NCBI RefSeq assembly: GCF_023278085.1
Contig: NZ_CP066265.1
Coordinates: forward strand, 5,421,501 to 5,485,500
Reading direction: 5' to 3'
Length of the DNA stretch: 64,000 nt
From: Pseudomonas syringae
Lineage (GTDB): Bacteria > Pseudomonadota > Gammaproteobacteria > Pseudomonadales > Pseudomonadaceae
Positions 49,500 to 59,806 of this stretch are shown piece after piece (position 1 is the first letter of the stretch; every line of letters begins with the position of its first letter). Position numbers and translations under genes: made by a program. Under the pieces are notes generated by a model. That model was not told the DNA's origin. It saw only the letters and a list, made by a program, of their open reading frames with translations, and made no database searches.

Positions 49500-50081
49500 G
49501 AAAGGCCGGCCGCGGCCGAGACACCTATTCTACGCCACGCTACAGTGGTCAAAACCGGACGCAGAGCGTCCAGAACGGCGTGCCCACGCTGGAGCATGGG
49601 CACAATAGTGTTTCTTCAGTGACTCCTCGTTCCTCACGCTCCAGTCCAGACACTTCTCGCTCCTCACGCTCCAATCCAGACACCTATCGTTCCTCACGCT
49701 CCGCGTGGGAATGCCTTGCGTGGCGCTCTGCGTCACAAATCTGCGCTACGCCACAGTGCTCAAAACCGGACGCAGAGCGTCCAGAACGGCATGCCCACGC
49801 TGGAGCGTGGGCACGATGGTGTTCCTGCAGTCACTTCTCGTTCCTCACGCTCCGCGTGGGAATGCCTTGCGTGACGCTCTGCGTCACAAATCTGCGCCAC
49901 GCCACAGTGCTCAAAACCGGACGCAGAGCGTCCAGAACGGCGTGCCCACGCTGGAGCATGGGCACAATAGTGTTTCTTCAGTGACTCCTCGTTCCTCACG
50001 CTCTAGTCCAGACACCTCTCGCTCCTTACGCCCCAGCCCAGACACCTCTCGTTTCGCAGCGCGCGAACGAGAGGTGAAGCG
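49500..50081. repeat. Imperfect repeat array with hairpins between lpxL and the oxidoreductase gene
   Basis: 582 bp without a credible gene. A unit of about 150-210 bp occurs three times (starting near 49540, 49750 and 49905): it includes GGTCAAAACCGGACGCAGAG or GCTCAAAACCGGACGCAGAG, CGTCCAGAACGGC, a hairpin CCCACGCTGGAGC-TGGG, and CTCGTTCCTCACGCTC. Inside are shorter tandem pieces of about 30 bp (CCAGTCCAGACACTTCTCGC and variants) at 49642-49700 and 50005-50065. Copies 1 and 3 are closest. The open frames across it are low-complexity (RSSRSSPDTSR) and are not genes. A related piece occurs at 62700-62730. Confidence 0.8.
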
Positions 50082-52445
50082 CTAACTGGCCGCGGCGATC
50101 AACCCGCGCCGCTCCAGTGCCACCTGCATTCCTTCTGCGCTCATCCGCACCAGGTTCACCGGGATGGATTTGGACGCAGGTGTGTTGCTGCGCTTATCCC
50201 GATTGGCCAGTGGTACCAGGCCGTTGGTTTCCGGGTAGTACGCCGCGCAGCAGCCCTGCGGCACGTCGTAGGGGATGACCTTGAAACCCGGTGCGCGGCG
50301 TGGCGTGGCCAGGTCCTGCGCGGTCTGGAATTCGATGTAATCCCCGGCCTTCAGCCCCAGACGTTCAATATCCAGCGGGTTGAGCATCACCACCATGCGG
50401 TCGCCGTAGATGTCCCGGTAACGATCATCGTTGGAGTACACCGTGGTGTTGAACTGGTCGTGGCTGCGGATCGTCATCAACTGCAGATGCTTTGCGCCCG
50501 GTGGCGTGTCGTCCTCGTCATAGATCCCCTCGGGAAACAGGAAATTGGCCTTGCCCGACTCGGTGTCCCACTTACGCTCACTGGCGGCATTGGGCAGACG
50601 GAAACCTCCAGGTTCGAGGATGCGCTGATTGAAGTCATGGAACTGCTCGGGCAATACCTCTTCGATCTTGTCGCGAATCCGGGCGTAATTGTTGACGTAG
50701 CTGTCCCAGTCCACCTTGGGATTGGGTTCAAGCGTCGCCTTGGCGATACCGGCGATGATCGCCACTTCGGAAATCAGATGCTTCGACGCGGGTTCCAGCA
50801 TGCCGGTCGAGCCGTGCACCATCGACATCGAGTCTTCGACCGTAATGGTTTGCGCCACGCCGTTCTGCATGTCCAGTTCCGAACGCGCCACGCACGGCAG
50901 CAAGAAGGCTTTCTGGCCATGCACCGTCGCGCTGCGGTTGAGTTTGGTGTTGACCAGCACGGTCATTCTCAAGCGGCTGACGGTCGGGCAGATCACATCG
51001 GTATCCGGAATGGCGCGGAAGAAATTGCCGCCCATGGAAATCAGCGCTTCCACCTCGCCACGCAACAAGGCTTCGCAGGTCTCGGCCACGGCGTGGCCTT
51101 TTTTTCTGGACGCTTCGAAACCGAATACCTTGCTCATGCTGGCCAGAAACGGCTCGCCGGCTTTTTCATAGATGCCCATCGTCCTGTCGCCCTGAACGTT
51201 GGAATGCCCACGTACCGGGCAGGCTCCGGCACCGGGCTTGCCGATGTTGCCGCGTAACAGCAGCAGGTTGATGATCTGCTGCATCGCGTCGCCGCCACGC
51301 ATGTGCTGTGTGACGCCCATGCCCCAGCAGCAGATGACCCCCTCCGAGCGCTTATACACCGCCGCCACCTCTTCCATGGCCTGGCGTGTCAGGCCCGAAT
51401 GACGCTCGATGGTTTCCCAGGGCAACTGTCGGCAATAATCGGCGTAGCGCTCAAAACCGTGGGTGTGCTCTTCAATGAACGGTACATCCAGCACACGTGG
51501 CAGGCCTTCCCGCTGCGCCGCGTCGTCTGCTTCGATGACGGCCTTGCAGACACCCTGCAGCGCAATCATGTCGCCGCCGATCCGGACCTGATGATACTGA
51601 GAACTGATCTCCACGCCGCCGCGACTGAGCATGTCGCGCGGGTCCTGTGGCGCCGCGAAACGTACCAGCGCCTTTTCGCGCAACGGGTTGAACGAGATGA
51701 TGCTGGCGCCCCGGCGTGCTGCAGCATGCAGCTCGGACATCATGCGCGGGCTGTTGGTCCCGGGGTTCTGACCAATGATGAAAATAGCGTCGGCGTTCTC
51801 GAAGTCTTCCAGCGTCGTGGTGCCTTTACCGACCCCGATCGACTCGGGAAGCGCCACGGTGGTGGTTTCATGGCACATGTTCGAGCAATCAGGAAAATTG
51901 GCCATGCCGTACAGACGGCCAAACAGCTGATACAGAAATGCGGCTTCGTTGGACGTGCGCCCGGAGGTGTACAGCTCCAGTTTCCATGGGTCGCTCAGAT
52001 GGCGCAGCTCTTCACCGATCTCGGCGAACGCCTGATCCCAGGTCACGGGCAGGTATTTGTCGCTGGCCGCGTCATAGCGCATCGGCTCGCTGATACGGCC
52101 TTCTGCTTCCAGGTCGTGATCGCTCCAGGTGGCCAGCTCGCTGACCGTGTACCGGGAGAAGAACTCAGGCGTTACGCGTTTCTTGGTCGATTCCCAGGCG
52201 AGGGCCTTGGCACCGTTCTCACAGTATTCAAAGGTGTGTGGCTTCTTCGGGTCCGGCCAGGAGCAGCTGGGGCAATCGAAGCCGCCGGGCTTGTTCATGG
52301 ATAACAGGGTGCGATTGCCCTTGAGCAGAACATGCTGATGCAGCAAGTGTTTGTTGACGGCAGTCAGCGCGGGCCAGCCGCCAGCAGCCGAGCCGTCGGT
52401 CTGTGAACCTTGAAGCGGGGCCTGGGCATTTTTTGACTCGGACAT
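50082..52445 (-). CDS. FdhF/YdeP-type molybdopterin oxidoreductase, alpha subunit
   Basis: 787 residues, cytoplasmic (no Tat signal). Begins with a Ser/Ala-rich tail, then NKPGGFDCPSCSWPDPKKP; only a CxxC is present where classical formate dehydrogenases have four cysteines for a 4Fe-4S cluster. Molybdopterin-binding parts: YTSGRTSNEAAFLYQLFGRL, CSNMCHETTTVALPESIGVG, IFIIGQNPGTNSPRMMSELH and GGNFFRAIPDTDVICPTV; C-terminal MoCo domain with QLMTIRSHDQFNTTVYSNDD. Fits the oxidoreductase-alpha (YdeP-like) family, some linked to acid resistance; the substrate is unknown. No fdhD or mob gene lies nearby. Confidence 0.9.
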   Translation of the reverse strand: MSESKNAQAPLQGSQTDGSAAGGWPALTAVNKHLLHQHVLLKGNRTLLSMNKPGGFDCPSCSWPDPKKPHTFEYCENGAKALAWESTKKRVTPEFFSRYTVSELATWSDHDLEAEGRISEPMRYDAASDKYLPVTWDQAFAEIGEELRHLSDPWKLELYTSGRTSNEAAFLYQLFGRLYGMANFPDCSNMCHETTTVALPESIGVGKGTTTLEDFENADAIFIIGQNPGTNSPRMMSELHAAARRGASIISFNPLREKALVRFAAPQDPRDMLSRGGVEISSQYHQVRIGGDMIALQGVCKAVIEADDAAQREGLPRVLDVPFIEEHTHGFERYADYCRQLPWETIERHSGLTRQAMEEVAAVYKRSEGVICCWGMGVTQHMRGGDAMQQIINLLLLRGNIGKPGAGACPVRGHSNVQGDRTMGIYEKAGEPFLASMSKVFGFEASRKKGHAVAETCEALLRGEVEALISMGGNFFRAIPDTDVICPTVSRLRMTVLVNTKLNRSATVHGQKAFLLPCVARSELDMQNGVAQTITVEDSMSMVHGSTGMLEPASKHLISEVAIIAGIAKATLEPNPKVDWDSYVNNYARIRDKIEEVLPEQFHDFNQRILEPGGFRLPNAASERKWDTESGKANFLFPEGIYDEDDTPPGAKHLQLMTIRSHDQFNTTVYSNDDRYRDIYGDRMVVMLNPLDIERLGLKAGDYIEFQTAQDLATPRRAPGFKVIPYDVPQGCCAAYYPETNGLVPLANRDKRSNTPASKSIPVNLVRMSAEGMQVALERRGLIAAAS

Positions 52446-52598
52446 TGGCTGTGTTCTCCCTCATAAAGCCCGCGAGGGCATGATGCACGTGTGTCTGAGA
52501 TACACGCGTCCAGAGAGAATTCGTCCGAGTCGACGAGCGTTGCCGACCGGGCAGATCGGCAAGAGGTTCAGTCAGGATGGCACCTGTTCAGGCCCTGT

Positions 52599-53972
52599 TC
52601 AGAAAAAGCTCAGCCCTACCTGAAACAGCCGCTCCACCTCGCGAATGCACTTTTTATCCACAAGAAACATGATCACGTGATCGCCGGATTCGATCACGGT
52701 GATGTCGTGGGCAATCAGCACCTGTTCGTCGCGGATGATCGCGCCGATTGCCGTGCCGGTCGGCAGATTGATGTCCTTGATGGCGCGGCCAACCACCTTG
52801 CTGGATTTTGCATCGCCGTGGGCAACGATCTCGATGGCTTCCGCCGCGCCACGGCGCAGCGAGTGAACGCTGACAATGTCGCCGCGTCGCACGTGGGCCA
52901 GCAGCGTGCCGATGGTTGCTAGTTGCGGGCTGACCGCAACGTCGATCTCGCCACCCTGCACCAGATCGACATAGGCCGGGTTGTTGATCAGCGTCATCAC
53001 CTTGCGAGCGCCCAGCCGTTTGGCCAGCAGCGACGACATGATGTTGGCTTCGTCGTCGTTGGTGAGGGCCAGGAACAGGTCGGTGTTGCCGATGTTTTCT
53101 TCCAGCAGCAGGTCGCGGTCCGATGAACTGCCTTGCAGCACCACCGTGCTGTCGAGGTTCTCCGACAGGTAACGACAGCGCGCCGGATTCATTTCGATGA
53201 TCTTGACCTGATAACGGCTTTCGATAGCCTCGGCCAGGCGCTCACCGATGTTGCCGCCGCCAGCGATGACAATGCGTTTATAGTTTTCGTCGAGACGCCG
53301 CAGCTCGCCCATGACTGCGCGGATATCGGCCTTGGCGGCGATGAAGAACACTTCGTCGTCGGCTTCGATGACCGTATCGCCCTGCGGCAGAATCGCCCGG
53401 TCGCGCCGGTAGATGGCGGCGATGCGGGTATCGACATTGGGCATGTGCGCGCGCAACTGGCGCAGTTGCTGACCCACCAAAGCCCCGCCGTAATAGGCTT
53501 TGACCGCGACCAGTTGCGCCTTGCCGTCGGCGAAGTCGATCACCTGCAACGCACCGGGGTATTCGATCAGCCGCTTGATGTAGTTGGTCACCACTTGTTC
53601 CGGGCTGATCAGCACGTCGACCGGGATCGCGGTCTTGTCGAACAGGCCTGCGCGTGTCAGGTACGCCGCCTCCCGGATCCGTGCGATCTTGGTAGGCGTG
53701 TGGAACAGCGTGTAGGCGACCTGGCAGGCGATCATGTTGGCTTCGTCGCTGCTGGTGACCGCCACCAGCATGTCGGCATCGTCGGCACCTGCCTGGCGCA
53801 GCACCGCCGGGTACGAGCCCTTGCCCTGCACGGTGCGGATGTCCAGACGGTCGCCCAGATCGCGCAATCGGTCGCCATCGGTGTCGACCACCGTGATGTC
53901 GTTGGCTTCGCCCGCCAGATGCTCGGCCAGCGTACCGCCCACCTGACCTGCACCCAGAATGATGATTTTCAA
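52599..53972 (-). CDS. trkA: Trk potassium uptake regulator TrkA
   Basis: Peripheral NAD-binding regulator of Trk potassium channels. 457 residues with two Rossmann (RCK N) domains, [16 protein letters not shown] at 3-18 and [20 protein letters not shown] at about 232, each followed by an RCK C domain (for example [20 protein letters not shown]). Conserved [19 protein letters not shown] and [20 protein letters not shown]. Reads 4 nt after rsmB, in the usual def-fmt-rsmB-trkA order. Confidence 0.97.
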   Translation of the reverse strand: MKIIILGAGQVGGTLAEHLAGEANDITVVDTDGDRLRDLGDRLDIRTVQGKGSYPAVLRQAGADDADMLVAVTSSDEANMIACQVAYTLFHTPTKIARIREAAYLTRAGLFDKTAIPVDVLISPEQVVTNYIKRLIEYPGALQVIDFADGKAQLVAVKAYYGGALVGQQLRQLRAHMPNVDTRIAAIYRRDRAILPQGDTVIEADDEVFFIAAKADIRAVMGELRRLDENYKRIVIAGGGNIGERLAEAIESRYQVKIIEMNPARCRYLSENLDSTVVLQGSSSDRDLLLEENIGNTDLFLALTNDDEANIMSSLLAKRLGARKVMTLINNPAYVDLVQGGEIDVAVSPQLATIGTLLAHVRRGDIVSVHSLRRGAAEAIEIVAHGDAKSSKVVGRAIKDINLPTGTAIGAIIRDEQVLIAHDITVIESGDHVIMFLVDKKCIREVERLFQVGLSFF

Positions 53973-53976
53973 CTGC

Positions 53977-55302
53977 TTACTCCCGCGCCGCCGCGATCTT
54001 GATCAGTTTGGCGTAGTAGAAACCGTCGTGGCCACCCTGCCGGGCCAGCAACTGGCGACCATGCGCTTGCTTGATGCCAGCCGCTGGCTGTCCGCCCTGC
54101 CCGGCGATGTCCAGTTCTCTGGCCCCCGAAGTCCGGGCCAGGAACGCCTCGATGACGTCGGTGTTTTCGGTCGGCAATGTCGAGCATGTTGCGTACACCA
54201 GCATGCCGCCTACTTGCAGCGTAGGCCATAAGGCGTCCAGCAGCTCACCCTGCAAGGTGGCGAGCGCGACAATGTCGTCAGCCTGGCGGGTGAGTTTGAT
54301 GTCCGGGTGGCGACGGATCACGCCGGTGGCCGAACATGGCGCGTCGAGCAGAATGCGCTGGAAGGGCTGGCCGTCCCACCAGGTTGCGGTGTCACGGGCG
54401 TCGGCGGCGATCAGTTCGGCGTCGAGGCCCAGACGGTCGAGGTTTTCCCGCACACGCACCAGACGCTTGGCTTCCAGGTCCACTGCCACCACGCCGCTCA
54501 GCTGTGGCTGCACCTCTAGCAAATGGCAGGTTTTACCACCTGGCGCGCAGCAGGCGTCGAGTACGCGTTGGCCGGGCGCCAGTTCCAGCAGGTCGGCGGC
54601 CAGTTGCGCGGCTTCGTCCTGAACGCTGATCCAGCCTTCGGCAAAACCGGGCAGCGAGCGCACGTCACACGGCTCGGCCAGCACGATACCGTCCTGACTG
54701 AACGTGCAGCCAATGGCTTCCTGACCGGCAGTCTTCAGCCGCTCAAGGTACTGATCGCGGCTGTTGTGGCGACGGTTGACCCGCAAAATCATCGGCGGAT
54801 GCGCGTTATTGGCCGCGCAAATGGCTTCCCAGTGTTCCGGCCATGCGGCTTTCAGGGCTTTTTGCAGCCAGCGCGGATGAGCGGTGCGCACCACAGGGTC
54901 GTGTTCCAGCTCGATCAGCAGCGCTTCGCCGTCGCGTTGCGCGTTGCGCAGCACGGCATTGAGCAGGCCTTTGGCCCATGGTTTTTTCAGCTTGTCGGCG
55001 CAGCCAACGGTTTCACCGATGGCCGCATGCGCAGGGATACGGCTGTAGAACAGCTGATAGAGACCGACCAGCAGCAAGGCTTCGACGTCGGCATCGGCGG
55101 CCTTGAACGGCTTTTGCAACAGTTTGGCGGCCAGTGCCGACAGCCGCGGCTGCCAGCGCGCCGTGCCGAACGCCAGGTCCTGGGTCAGGCCACGATCACG
55201 CAGCTCGACCTTGTCCAGCTGGGTCGGCAGCGAGCTGTTCAGCGACGCCTTGCCGCTGAGCACGGCAGCCAGTGCCTTGGCGGCGGCCAGACGAGGGTTC
55301 AT
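53977..55302 (-). CDS. rsmB: 16S rRNA m5C967 methyltransferase RsmB
   Basis: SAM-dependent enzyme that methylates C967 of 16S rRNA. 441 residues. NusB-like N-terminal domain ([40 protein letters not shown]) and the methyltransferase core: [15 protein letters not shown] for [20 protein letters not shown] with the first cysteine, [19 protein letters not shown] with the catalytic cysteine. Overlaps fmt by 4 nt. Confidence 0.97.
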   Translation of the reverse strand: MNPRLAAAKALAAVLSGKASLNSSLPTQLDKVELRDRGLTQDLAFGTARWQPRLSALAAKLLQKPFKAADADVEALLLVGLYQLFYSRIPAHAAIGETVGCADKLKKPWAKGLLNAVLRNAQRDGEALLIELEHDPVVRTAHPRWLQKALKAAWPEHWEAICAANNAHPPMILRVNRRHNSRDQYLERLKTAGQEAIGCTFSQDGIVLAEPCDVRSLPGFAEGWISVQDEAAQLAADLLELAPGQRVLDACCAPGGKTCHLLEVQPQLSGVVAVDLEAKRLVRVRENLDRLGLDAELIAADARDTATWWDGQPFQRILLDAPCSATGVIRRHPDIKLTRQADDIVALATLQGELLDALWPTLQVGGMLVYATCSTLPTENTDVIEAFLARTSGARELDIAGQGGQPAAGIKQAHGRQLLARQGGHDGFYYAKLIKIAAARE

Positions 55303-56243
55303 TGGCCAAGCACCGTACCGATGGCGAATTTCTCGCGGCGGCTGTTGAACAGGTCAGTGAAATTCAACGGTTTGCCGCCCGGCAGTTGCAGGCGGGTCAA
55401 ACGCAGGGCGCTCTCGCCGCACGCGACGATCAGGCCGTCCTTGCTGGCGCTGAGGATAGTCCCCGGCGCGCCCTGCCCTTCGGCGAGATCGGCCGCCAGC
55501 ACTTTCAGGGTTTCTTCGTTCAGCGTGCTGTGGCAGATCGGCCACGGGTTGAAGGCACGCACCAGACGCTCCAGCTCATCCGCCGGGCGAGTCCAGTCGA
55601 TGCGCGCTTCATCCTTGTTCAATTTGTGAGCGTAATTGGCCAGGCTGTCGTCCTGAACCTCGCCGACCAGCGAACCCTCCGCCAGACCGGCAATAGCCTG
55701 CAACACAGCGGGTGGGCCGAGTTCGGCCAGGCGATCATGCAACGTGCCGCCGGTATCCTGCGCGGTGATCGGTGTCACGGCCTTGAGCAGCATCGGCCCG
55801 GTGTCCAGACCCGCTTCCATGCGCATCACGGTCACGCCGCTTTCGCCATCACCGGCCTGCACGGCACGCTGAATCGGCGCCGCACCGCGCCAGCGTGGCA
55901 GCAGCGACGCGTGGCTGTTGATGCAGCCCAGGCGCGGAATATCCAGCACCACTTGCGGCAGGATCAGGCCATAGGCGACCACCACCATCAAATCCGGTTT
56001 GAGGGCCGCCAGTTCTGCCTGTGCTGCGGGGTCACGCAGCGTTGGCGGTTGCATCACCGGCACATCATGTTGCAGCGCCAGTTGTTTGACCGGGCTGGGC
56101 ATCAGCTTTTGTCCACGACCGGCCGGGCGATCAGGCTGGGTGTACACGGCCACGATCTGGTGAGGGCTGTCGAGCAGGGCCTTGAGGTGTTCGGCGGCAA
56201 ATTCCGGGGTGCCGGCGAAGACGATGCGCAGTGGCTCAGTCAT
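55299..56243 (-). CDS. fmt: Methionyl-tRNA formyltransferase
   Basis: Formylates initiator Met-tRNA with 10-formyltetrahydrofolate. Start at 56243 gives [20 protein letters not shown] (314 residues); an open frame 19 codons longer runs into the terminator upstream and is not used. The catalytic region [20 protein letters not shown] and [15 protein letters not shown] are conserved, as is the C-terminal domain ([15 protein letters not shown]). Between def and rsmB. Confidence 0.97.
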   Translation of the reverse strand: MTEPLRIVFAGTPEFAAEHLKALLDSPHQIVAVYTQPDRPAGRGQKLMPSPVKQLALQHDVPVMQPPTLRDPAAQAELAALKPDLMVVVAYGLILPQVVLDIPRLGCINSHASLLPRWRGAAPIQRAVQAGDGESGVTVMRMEAGLDTGPMLLKAVTPITAQDTGGTLHDRLAELGPPAVLQAIAGLAEGSLVGEVQDDSLANYAHKLNKDEARIDWTRPADELERLVRAFNPWPICHSTLNEETLKVLAADLAEGQGAPGTILSASKDGLIVACGESALRLTRLQLPGGKPLNFTDLFNSRREKFAIGTVLGQ

Positions 56244-56263
56244 GGAGTTCTCGTTATGAAAAA

Positions 56264-56292
56264 ACAAAAAGGCCTTATGCAGGCCTTTTGGG
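56264..56292 (-). terminator. Terminator-like hairpin between def and fmt
   Basis: On the minus strand CAAAAGGCCTGCATAAGGCC followed by TTTTTGTTTTTTC: stem AAAAGGCCT/AGGCCTTTTT with a T-rich tail, within the 60-bp def-fmt gap. It should cut read-through from def into fmt. Confidence 0.75.
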
Positions 56293-56303
56293 GTAACCAC
56301 GGA

Positions 56304-56810
56304 TCAGGCGTTGAGCTTGTGCTGCTTTTCGAGCTTTTTCTTGATCCGGTCACGCTTGAGGTTGGACAGATAATCGACGAACAGCTTGCCGTTCAGGTGA
56401 TCGCACTCGTGCTGAATGCAGATCGCGAGCAGGCCTTCGGCAACCAGTTCGTAAGGCTTGCCGTCGCGGTCGAGTGCCTTGACGCGAATTTTTTGCGGGC
56501 GGTCGACGTTTTCGTAGAAACCCGGCACCGACAGGCAGCCTTCCTGATACTGATCCATTTCATCGGTCAGCTTTTCTATTTCAGGATTGATGAGGACCAT
56601 GGGTTCGCTGCGGTCTTCACTGAGGTCCATGACGACCACGCGCTTGTGGACGTTGACCTGCGTCGCGGCCAGGCCGATGCCGGGCGCTTCGTACATGGTT
56701 TCAAACATGTCGTCGACCAACTGGCGAATGCCGTCGTCTACCATCGCCACAGGTTTGGCGAGGGTACGCAGGCGCGAATCGGGAAATTCGAGGATGTTTA
56801 GAATGGCCAT
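56304..56810 (-). CDS. def: Peptide deformylase
   Basis: Metal enzyme that removes the N-formyl group from new proteins. 168 residues. The three motifs are [15 protein letters not shown] (about 44-58), [11 protein letters not shown] (about 89-99) and [16 protein letters not shown] (about 131-146) with the HExxH-type HECDH metal site. Start [20 protein letters not shown]. Divergent from tsaP, 125 bp between. Confidence 0.97.
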   Translation of the reverse strand: MAILNILEFPDSRLRTLAKPVAMVDDGIRQLVDDMFETMYEAPGIGLAATQVNVHKRVVVMDLSEDRSEPMVLINPEIEKLTDEMDQYQEGCLSVPGFYENVDRPQKIRVKALDRDGKPYELVAEGLLAICIQHECDHLNGKLFVDYLSNLKRDRIKKKLEKQHKLNA

Positions 56811-56935
56811 ATACGTAAGAGCTGCACTGTTAAGGTAAAGTCAGGGTCGGGTGCCGGGCTCGGGAATTCAAGGCAGGCAGCCCATGATGGGACTCTAGGG
56901 TTCACGCAAGGCAACATGATAAAGGGATTCACCGC

Positions 56936-57961
56936 ATGAGGAAATCACTACTCGCCCTGCTGTTCCTGACCGCCAGTGGTCTTGCCCAGGCGCAAGTGCA
57001 ACTCAGGGAAGGCTATCCGCAGAGCTACACCGTCGTCGCCGGAGACACGCTCTGGGATATTTCCGGCAAGTTTTTGCGCGAACCGTGGAAGTGGCGCGAG
57101 ATCTGGCGGGCTAATCCGCAAGTCCGCGATCCCGACCTGATCTACCCCGGCGACACCCTTGCGCTGACCTGGGTCGACGGTCAGCCGCGTGTGACGCTCA
57201 ATCGCGGCGAGTCGCGTGGCACCATCAAATTGTCACCGCGTGTGCGCAGCACGCCGACGGTCGAGGCCATCCCGAGCATTCCGCTGGGCGCGATCAACGC
57301 ATTCCTGATCAGCAACCGGATTGTCGACAGTGCCGAACAGTTCGACCTGGCGCCGTACATCGTCGCCGGCAATGCCGAGCGGGTACTCAGCGGCGCGGGC
57401 GATCGCGCCTATGCGCGCGGCAGGCTGGACCCGGCCCACTCCGTCTACGGCATCTTTCGTCAGGGCAAGGTCTACGCTGATCCGCAGACCAATGAAGTGC
57501 TGGGGATCAACGCCGATGATGTCGGCAGCGCGGAGGTGATTGCCGCTGGGGGCGACATTTCGACCCTGACGTTGCAGCGTACCACCCAGGAAGTGCGGCC
57601 CGGTGATCGTCTGTTCGCCAGCGAAGAGCGGGCCATCAACTCGACCTTCCTGCCCAGCGCTCCGCAGGCCCCGGTAGACGGTTTGATTCTGGATGTGCCG
57701 CGTGGAGTGACTCAGGTTGGCGTGATGGACGTGGTGACCTTGAACAGAGGCAAGCTTGACGGCCTGACCGAGGGCAACGTGCTGGCGATCTACAAGACCA
57801 GCGAAACAGTGCGCGATCGGGTCTCGGGTGAATACGTGAAAATCCCCGACGAACGGGCTGGCCTGCTGATGGTTTTCCGCACCTACGACAAGCTTAGTTA
57901 CGCCTTGGTCCTGCAAGCCAACCGATCTTTGGCCATCATGGACAAGGTTCGCAACCCATAG
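56936..57961 (+). CDS. tsaP: LysM-domain secretin-associated protein TsaP
   Basis: 341 residues. Signal peptide (SLLALLFLTASGLAQAQ), a LysM peptidoglycan-binding domain at about 30-85 (QSYTVVAGDTLWDISGKFL, WREIWRANPQVRDPDLIYPG) and a C-terminal beta domain with VMDVVTLNRGKLDGLTEGNV. Same position (before dprA, divergent from def) as the P. aeruginosa protein described as TsaP, which is thought to anchor the type IV pilus secretin PilQ to the cell wall. Function is inferred from that position and the LysM architecture. Confidence 0.88.
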   Translation: MRKSLLALLFLTASGLAQAQVQLREGYPQSYTVVAGDTLWDISGKFLREPWKWREIWRANPQVRDPDLIYPGDTLALTWVDGQPRVTLNRGESRGTIKLSPRVRSTPTVEAIPSIPLGAINAFLISNRIVDSAEQFDLAPYIVAGNAERVLSGAGDRAYARGRLDPAHSVYGIFRQGKVYADPQTNEVLGINADDVGSAEVIAAGGDISTLTLQRTTQEVRPGDRLFASEERAINSTFLPSAPQAPVDGLILDVPRGVTQVGVMDVVTLNRGKLDGLTEGNVLAIYKTSETVRDRVSGEYVKIPDERAGLLMVFRTYDKLSYALVLQANRSLAIMDKVRNP

Positions 57962-58084
57962 CGCCATGTTTCAGTTCCGACACGGATTTGTGTTACGAGC
58001 GAGCCAGTTATCAAATTGTTGTCAACAGAGTTATCCACAGGTTTGCGCATCATTTGAGATGCGCAACGGATCAGGGACGATCTC

Positions 58085-59200
58085 ATGCCATTGTTCGAAA
58101 AAGCCCTCTCTTCGCCAGCAGAGCTGGAAGCGCGCTTGCGTCTGCATCGCTTGCCGGAGGTCGGACCGAAACGCTTTTCCAGGCTTATCGATGCGTTTGG
58201 TTCAGCCTCTTCGGCGCTCAGCGCACCTGCCAGCGCATGGCGTGCGCTCGGCATTCCGGGTGCCTGTGCCGAGGCCCGTCGTGAGGCTGGCGTTCGTGAT
58301 GGTGCGAGCGCTGCCCTGGCCTGGCTTGAGCGTCCGGGCCAGCATTTGCTGATGTGGGACGACCCTGGCTACCCCGCCCTGCTGGCCGAGATCGCCGATC
58401 CGCCGCCGCTGATCTTCATTGCCGGCGACCCTTCCATTCTCGAACGTCCGCAGTTGGGCATGGTCGGTAGTCGTCGCGCCTCCCGCCCCGGACTGGATAC
58501 CGCCAGGGCGTTTGCGCGCAGCCTGGCAGGTGCCGGTTTTGTGATCACCAGCGGTCTGGCTCGCGGCATTGACGGCGCCGCGCATCAGGGCGCACTGGAT
58601 GTCGGTGGGCATACAATCGGCGTGCTGGGCACCGGGCTTGAAAAACTTTATCCACAGCAGCATCGCGCCCTCGCAGCACAGATGGCGGCACAGGGCGGCG
58701 CAGTGATTTCCGAGTTCCCGCTGGACGCCGGACCACAGCCCAGCAACTTTCCGCGTCGCAACCGGATCATCAGCGGCCTGTCACTGGGCGTGCTGGTGGT
58801 CGAGGCCAGCGTTGCCAGCGGATCATTGATCACGGCCCGGCTTGCAGCCGAACACGGTCGCGAGGTTTATGCGATACCGGGCTCGATTCACCACCCAGGC
58901 GCCAAGGGTTGTCACCAGTTGATACGTGACGGTGCAACGCTGGTCGAGACCGTCGACCACATTCTTGAAGGCCTGCAGCACTGGAAGCGCGTAGCGCCCG
59001 GCTCTGACTCTGAACCCGCACAACCCACGCCTTGTGATCATCCGTTGCTGGCGCTGTTGCACGCCGCACCCCATACCAGCGAGGGGCTGTCGGTTTCCAG
59101 TGGCTGGCCGTTGCCCAAGGTATTGGCAGGCCTGACCGAGCTGGAACTGGACGGAAGAATAAGCTGTGAAGCGGGACGATGGTTCGCCAGCGCGCCCTGA
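58085..59200 (+). CDS. dprA: DNA-processing protein DprA
   Basis: Loads RecA on incoming single-stranded DNA during transformation. 371 residues. N-terminal helical SAM-like domain ([20 protein letters not shown]), Rossmann domain with [39 protein letters not shown] and [20 protein letters not shown], and a C-terminal winged-helix ([20 protein letters not shown]). A perfect DnaA box (58031-58039) is in the 123-bp gap before it and another (58648-58656) inside the gene. Confidence 0.95.
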   Translation: MPLFEKALSSPAELEARLRLHRLPEVGPKRFSRLIDAFGSASSALSAPASAWRALGIPGACAEARREAGVRDGASAALAWLERPGQHLLMWDDPGYPALLAEIADPPPLIFIAGDPSILERPQLGMVGSRRASRPGLDTARAFARSLAGAGFVITSGLARGIDGAAHQGALDVGGHTIGVLGTGLEKLYPQQHRALAAQMAAQGGAVISEFPLDAGPQPSNFPRRNRIISGLSLGVLVVEASVASGSLITARLAAEHGREVYAIPGSIHHPGAKGCHQLIRDGATLVETVDHILEGLQHWKRVAPGSDSEPAQPTPCDHPLLALLHAAPHTSEGLSVSSGWPLPKVLAGLTELELDGRISCEAGRWFASAP

Positions 59201-59238
59201 GGTTAAACTGCGGCCAGGATCCAGTGGAGAGACAAACA

Positions 59239-59796
59239 ATGGTCAGCAGTTGGCGTGTGCAGCAAGCCGCTCAGGATATTCGAGCCGGTGCGGTGATTGC
59301 CTACCCGACCGAAGCAGTCTGGGGGCTGGGGTGCGATCCGTGGGATGAAGAAGCGGTTTATCGCCTGCTGGCGATCAAATCCCGGCCAGTGGAAAAAGGC
59401 CTGATCCTGATCGCTGACAACATTCGCCAGTTCGATTTTCTGTTCGAAGACTTCCCCGAACTGTGGCTCGACCGTATGGCCAGTACCTGGCCGGGGCCCA
59501 ACACCTGGCTGGTGCCGCATCAGAATCTGTTGCCCGAGTGGATCACCGGTATTCATGAAACCGTGGCGTTGCGCGTCACCGATCACCCGACCGTACGCGA
59601 GTTGTGCGCGCTGGTCGGCCCGCTGATCTCGACATCGGCCAACCCGGCGGGACGTCCGGCGGCGCGTTCGCGGTTGCGCGTCGAGCAGTACTTCCGTGGT
59701 CAGATCGATGGTGTACTCGGCGGCAGCCTGGGCGGCCGCCGAAACCCCAGCGTGATCCGTGACATCGCAACCGGTCAGGTCATGCGCGCTGGCTGA
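59239..59796 (+). CDS. tsaC: L-threonylcarbamoyladenylate synthase TsaC (YrdC/RimN)
   Basis: Makes threonylcarbamoyl-AMP for the t6A37 modification of tRNAs reading ANN codons. Start at 59239 gives [20 protein letters not shown] (185 residues), the family length; an in-frame ATG 20 codons upstream overlaps dprA. Motifs [38 protein letters not shown] and [19 protein letters not shown]. 38 nt after dprA; convergent with qor. Confidence 0.96.
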   Translation: MVSSWRVQQAAQDIRAGAVIAYPTEAVWGLGCDPWDEEAVYRLLAIKSRPVEKGLILIADNIRQFDFLFEDFPELWLDRMASTWPGPNTWLVPHQNLLPEWITGIHETVALRVTDHPTVRELCALVGPLISTSANPAGRPAARSRLRVEQYFRGQIDGVLGGSLGGRRNPSVIRDIATGQVMRAG

Positions 59797-59806
59797 AGCA
59801 GACGGC

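Noticed and set aside
49580..50085. Open frames of 126-134 codons in the repeat array
   Set aside because: They encode repetitive RSSRSSPDTSR-type text that follows the DNA repeat, and change frame between copies.
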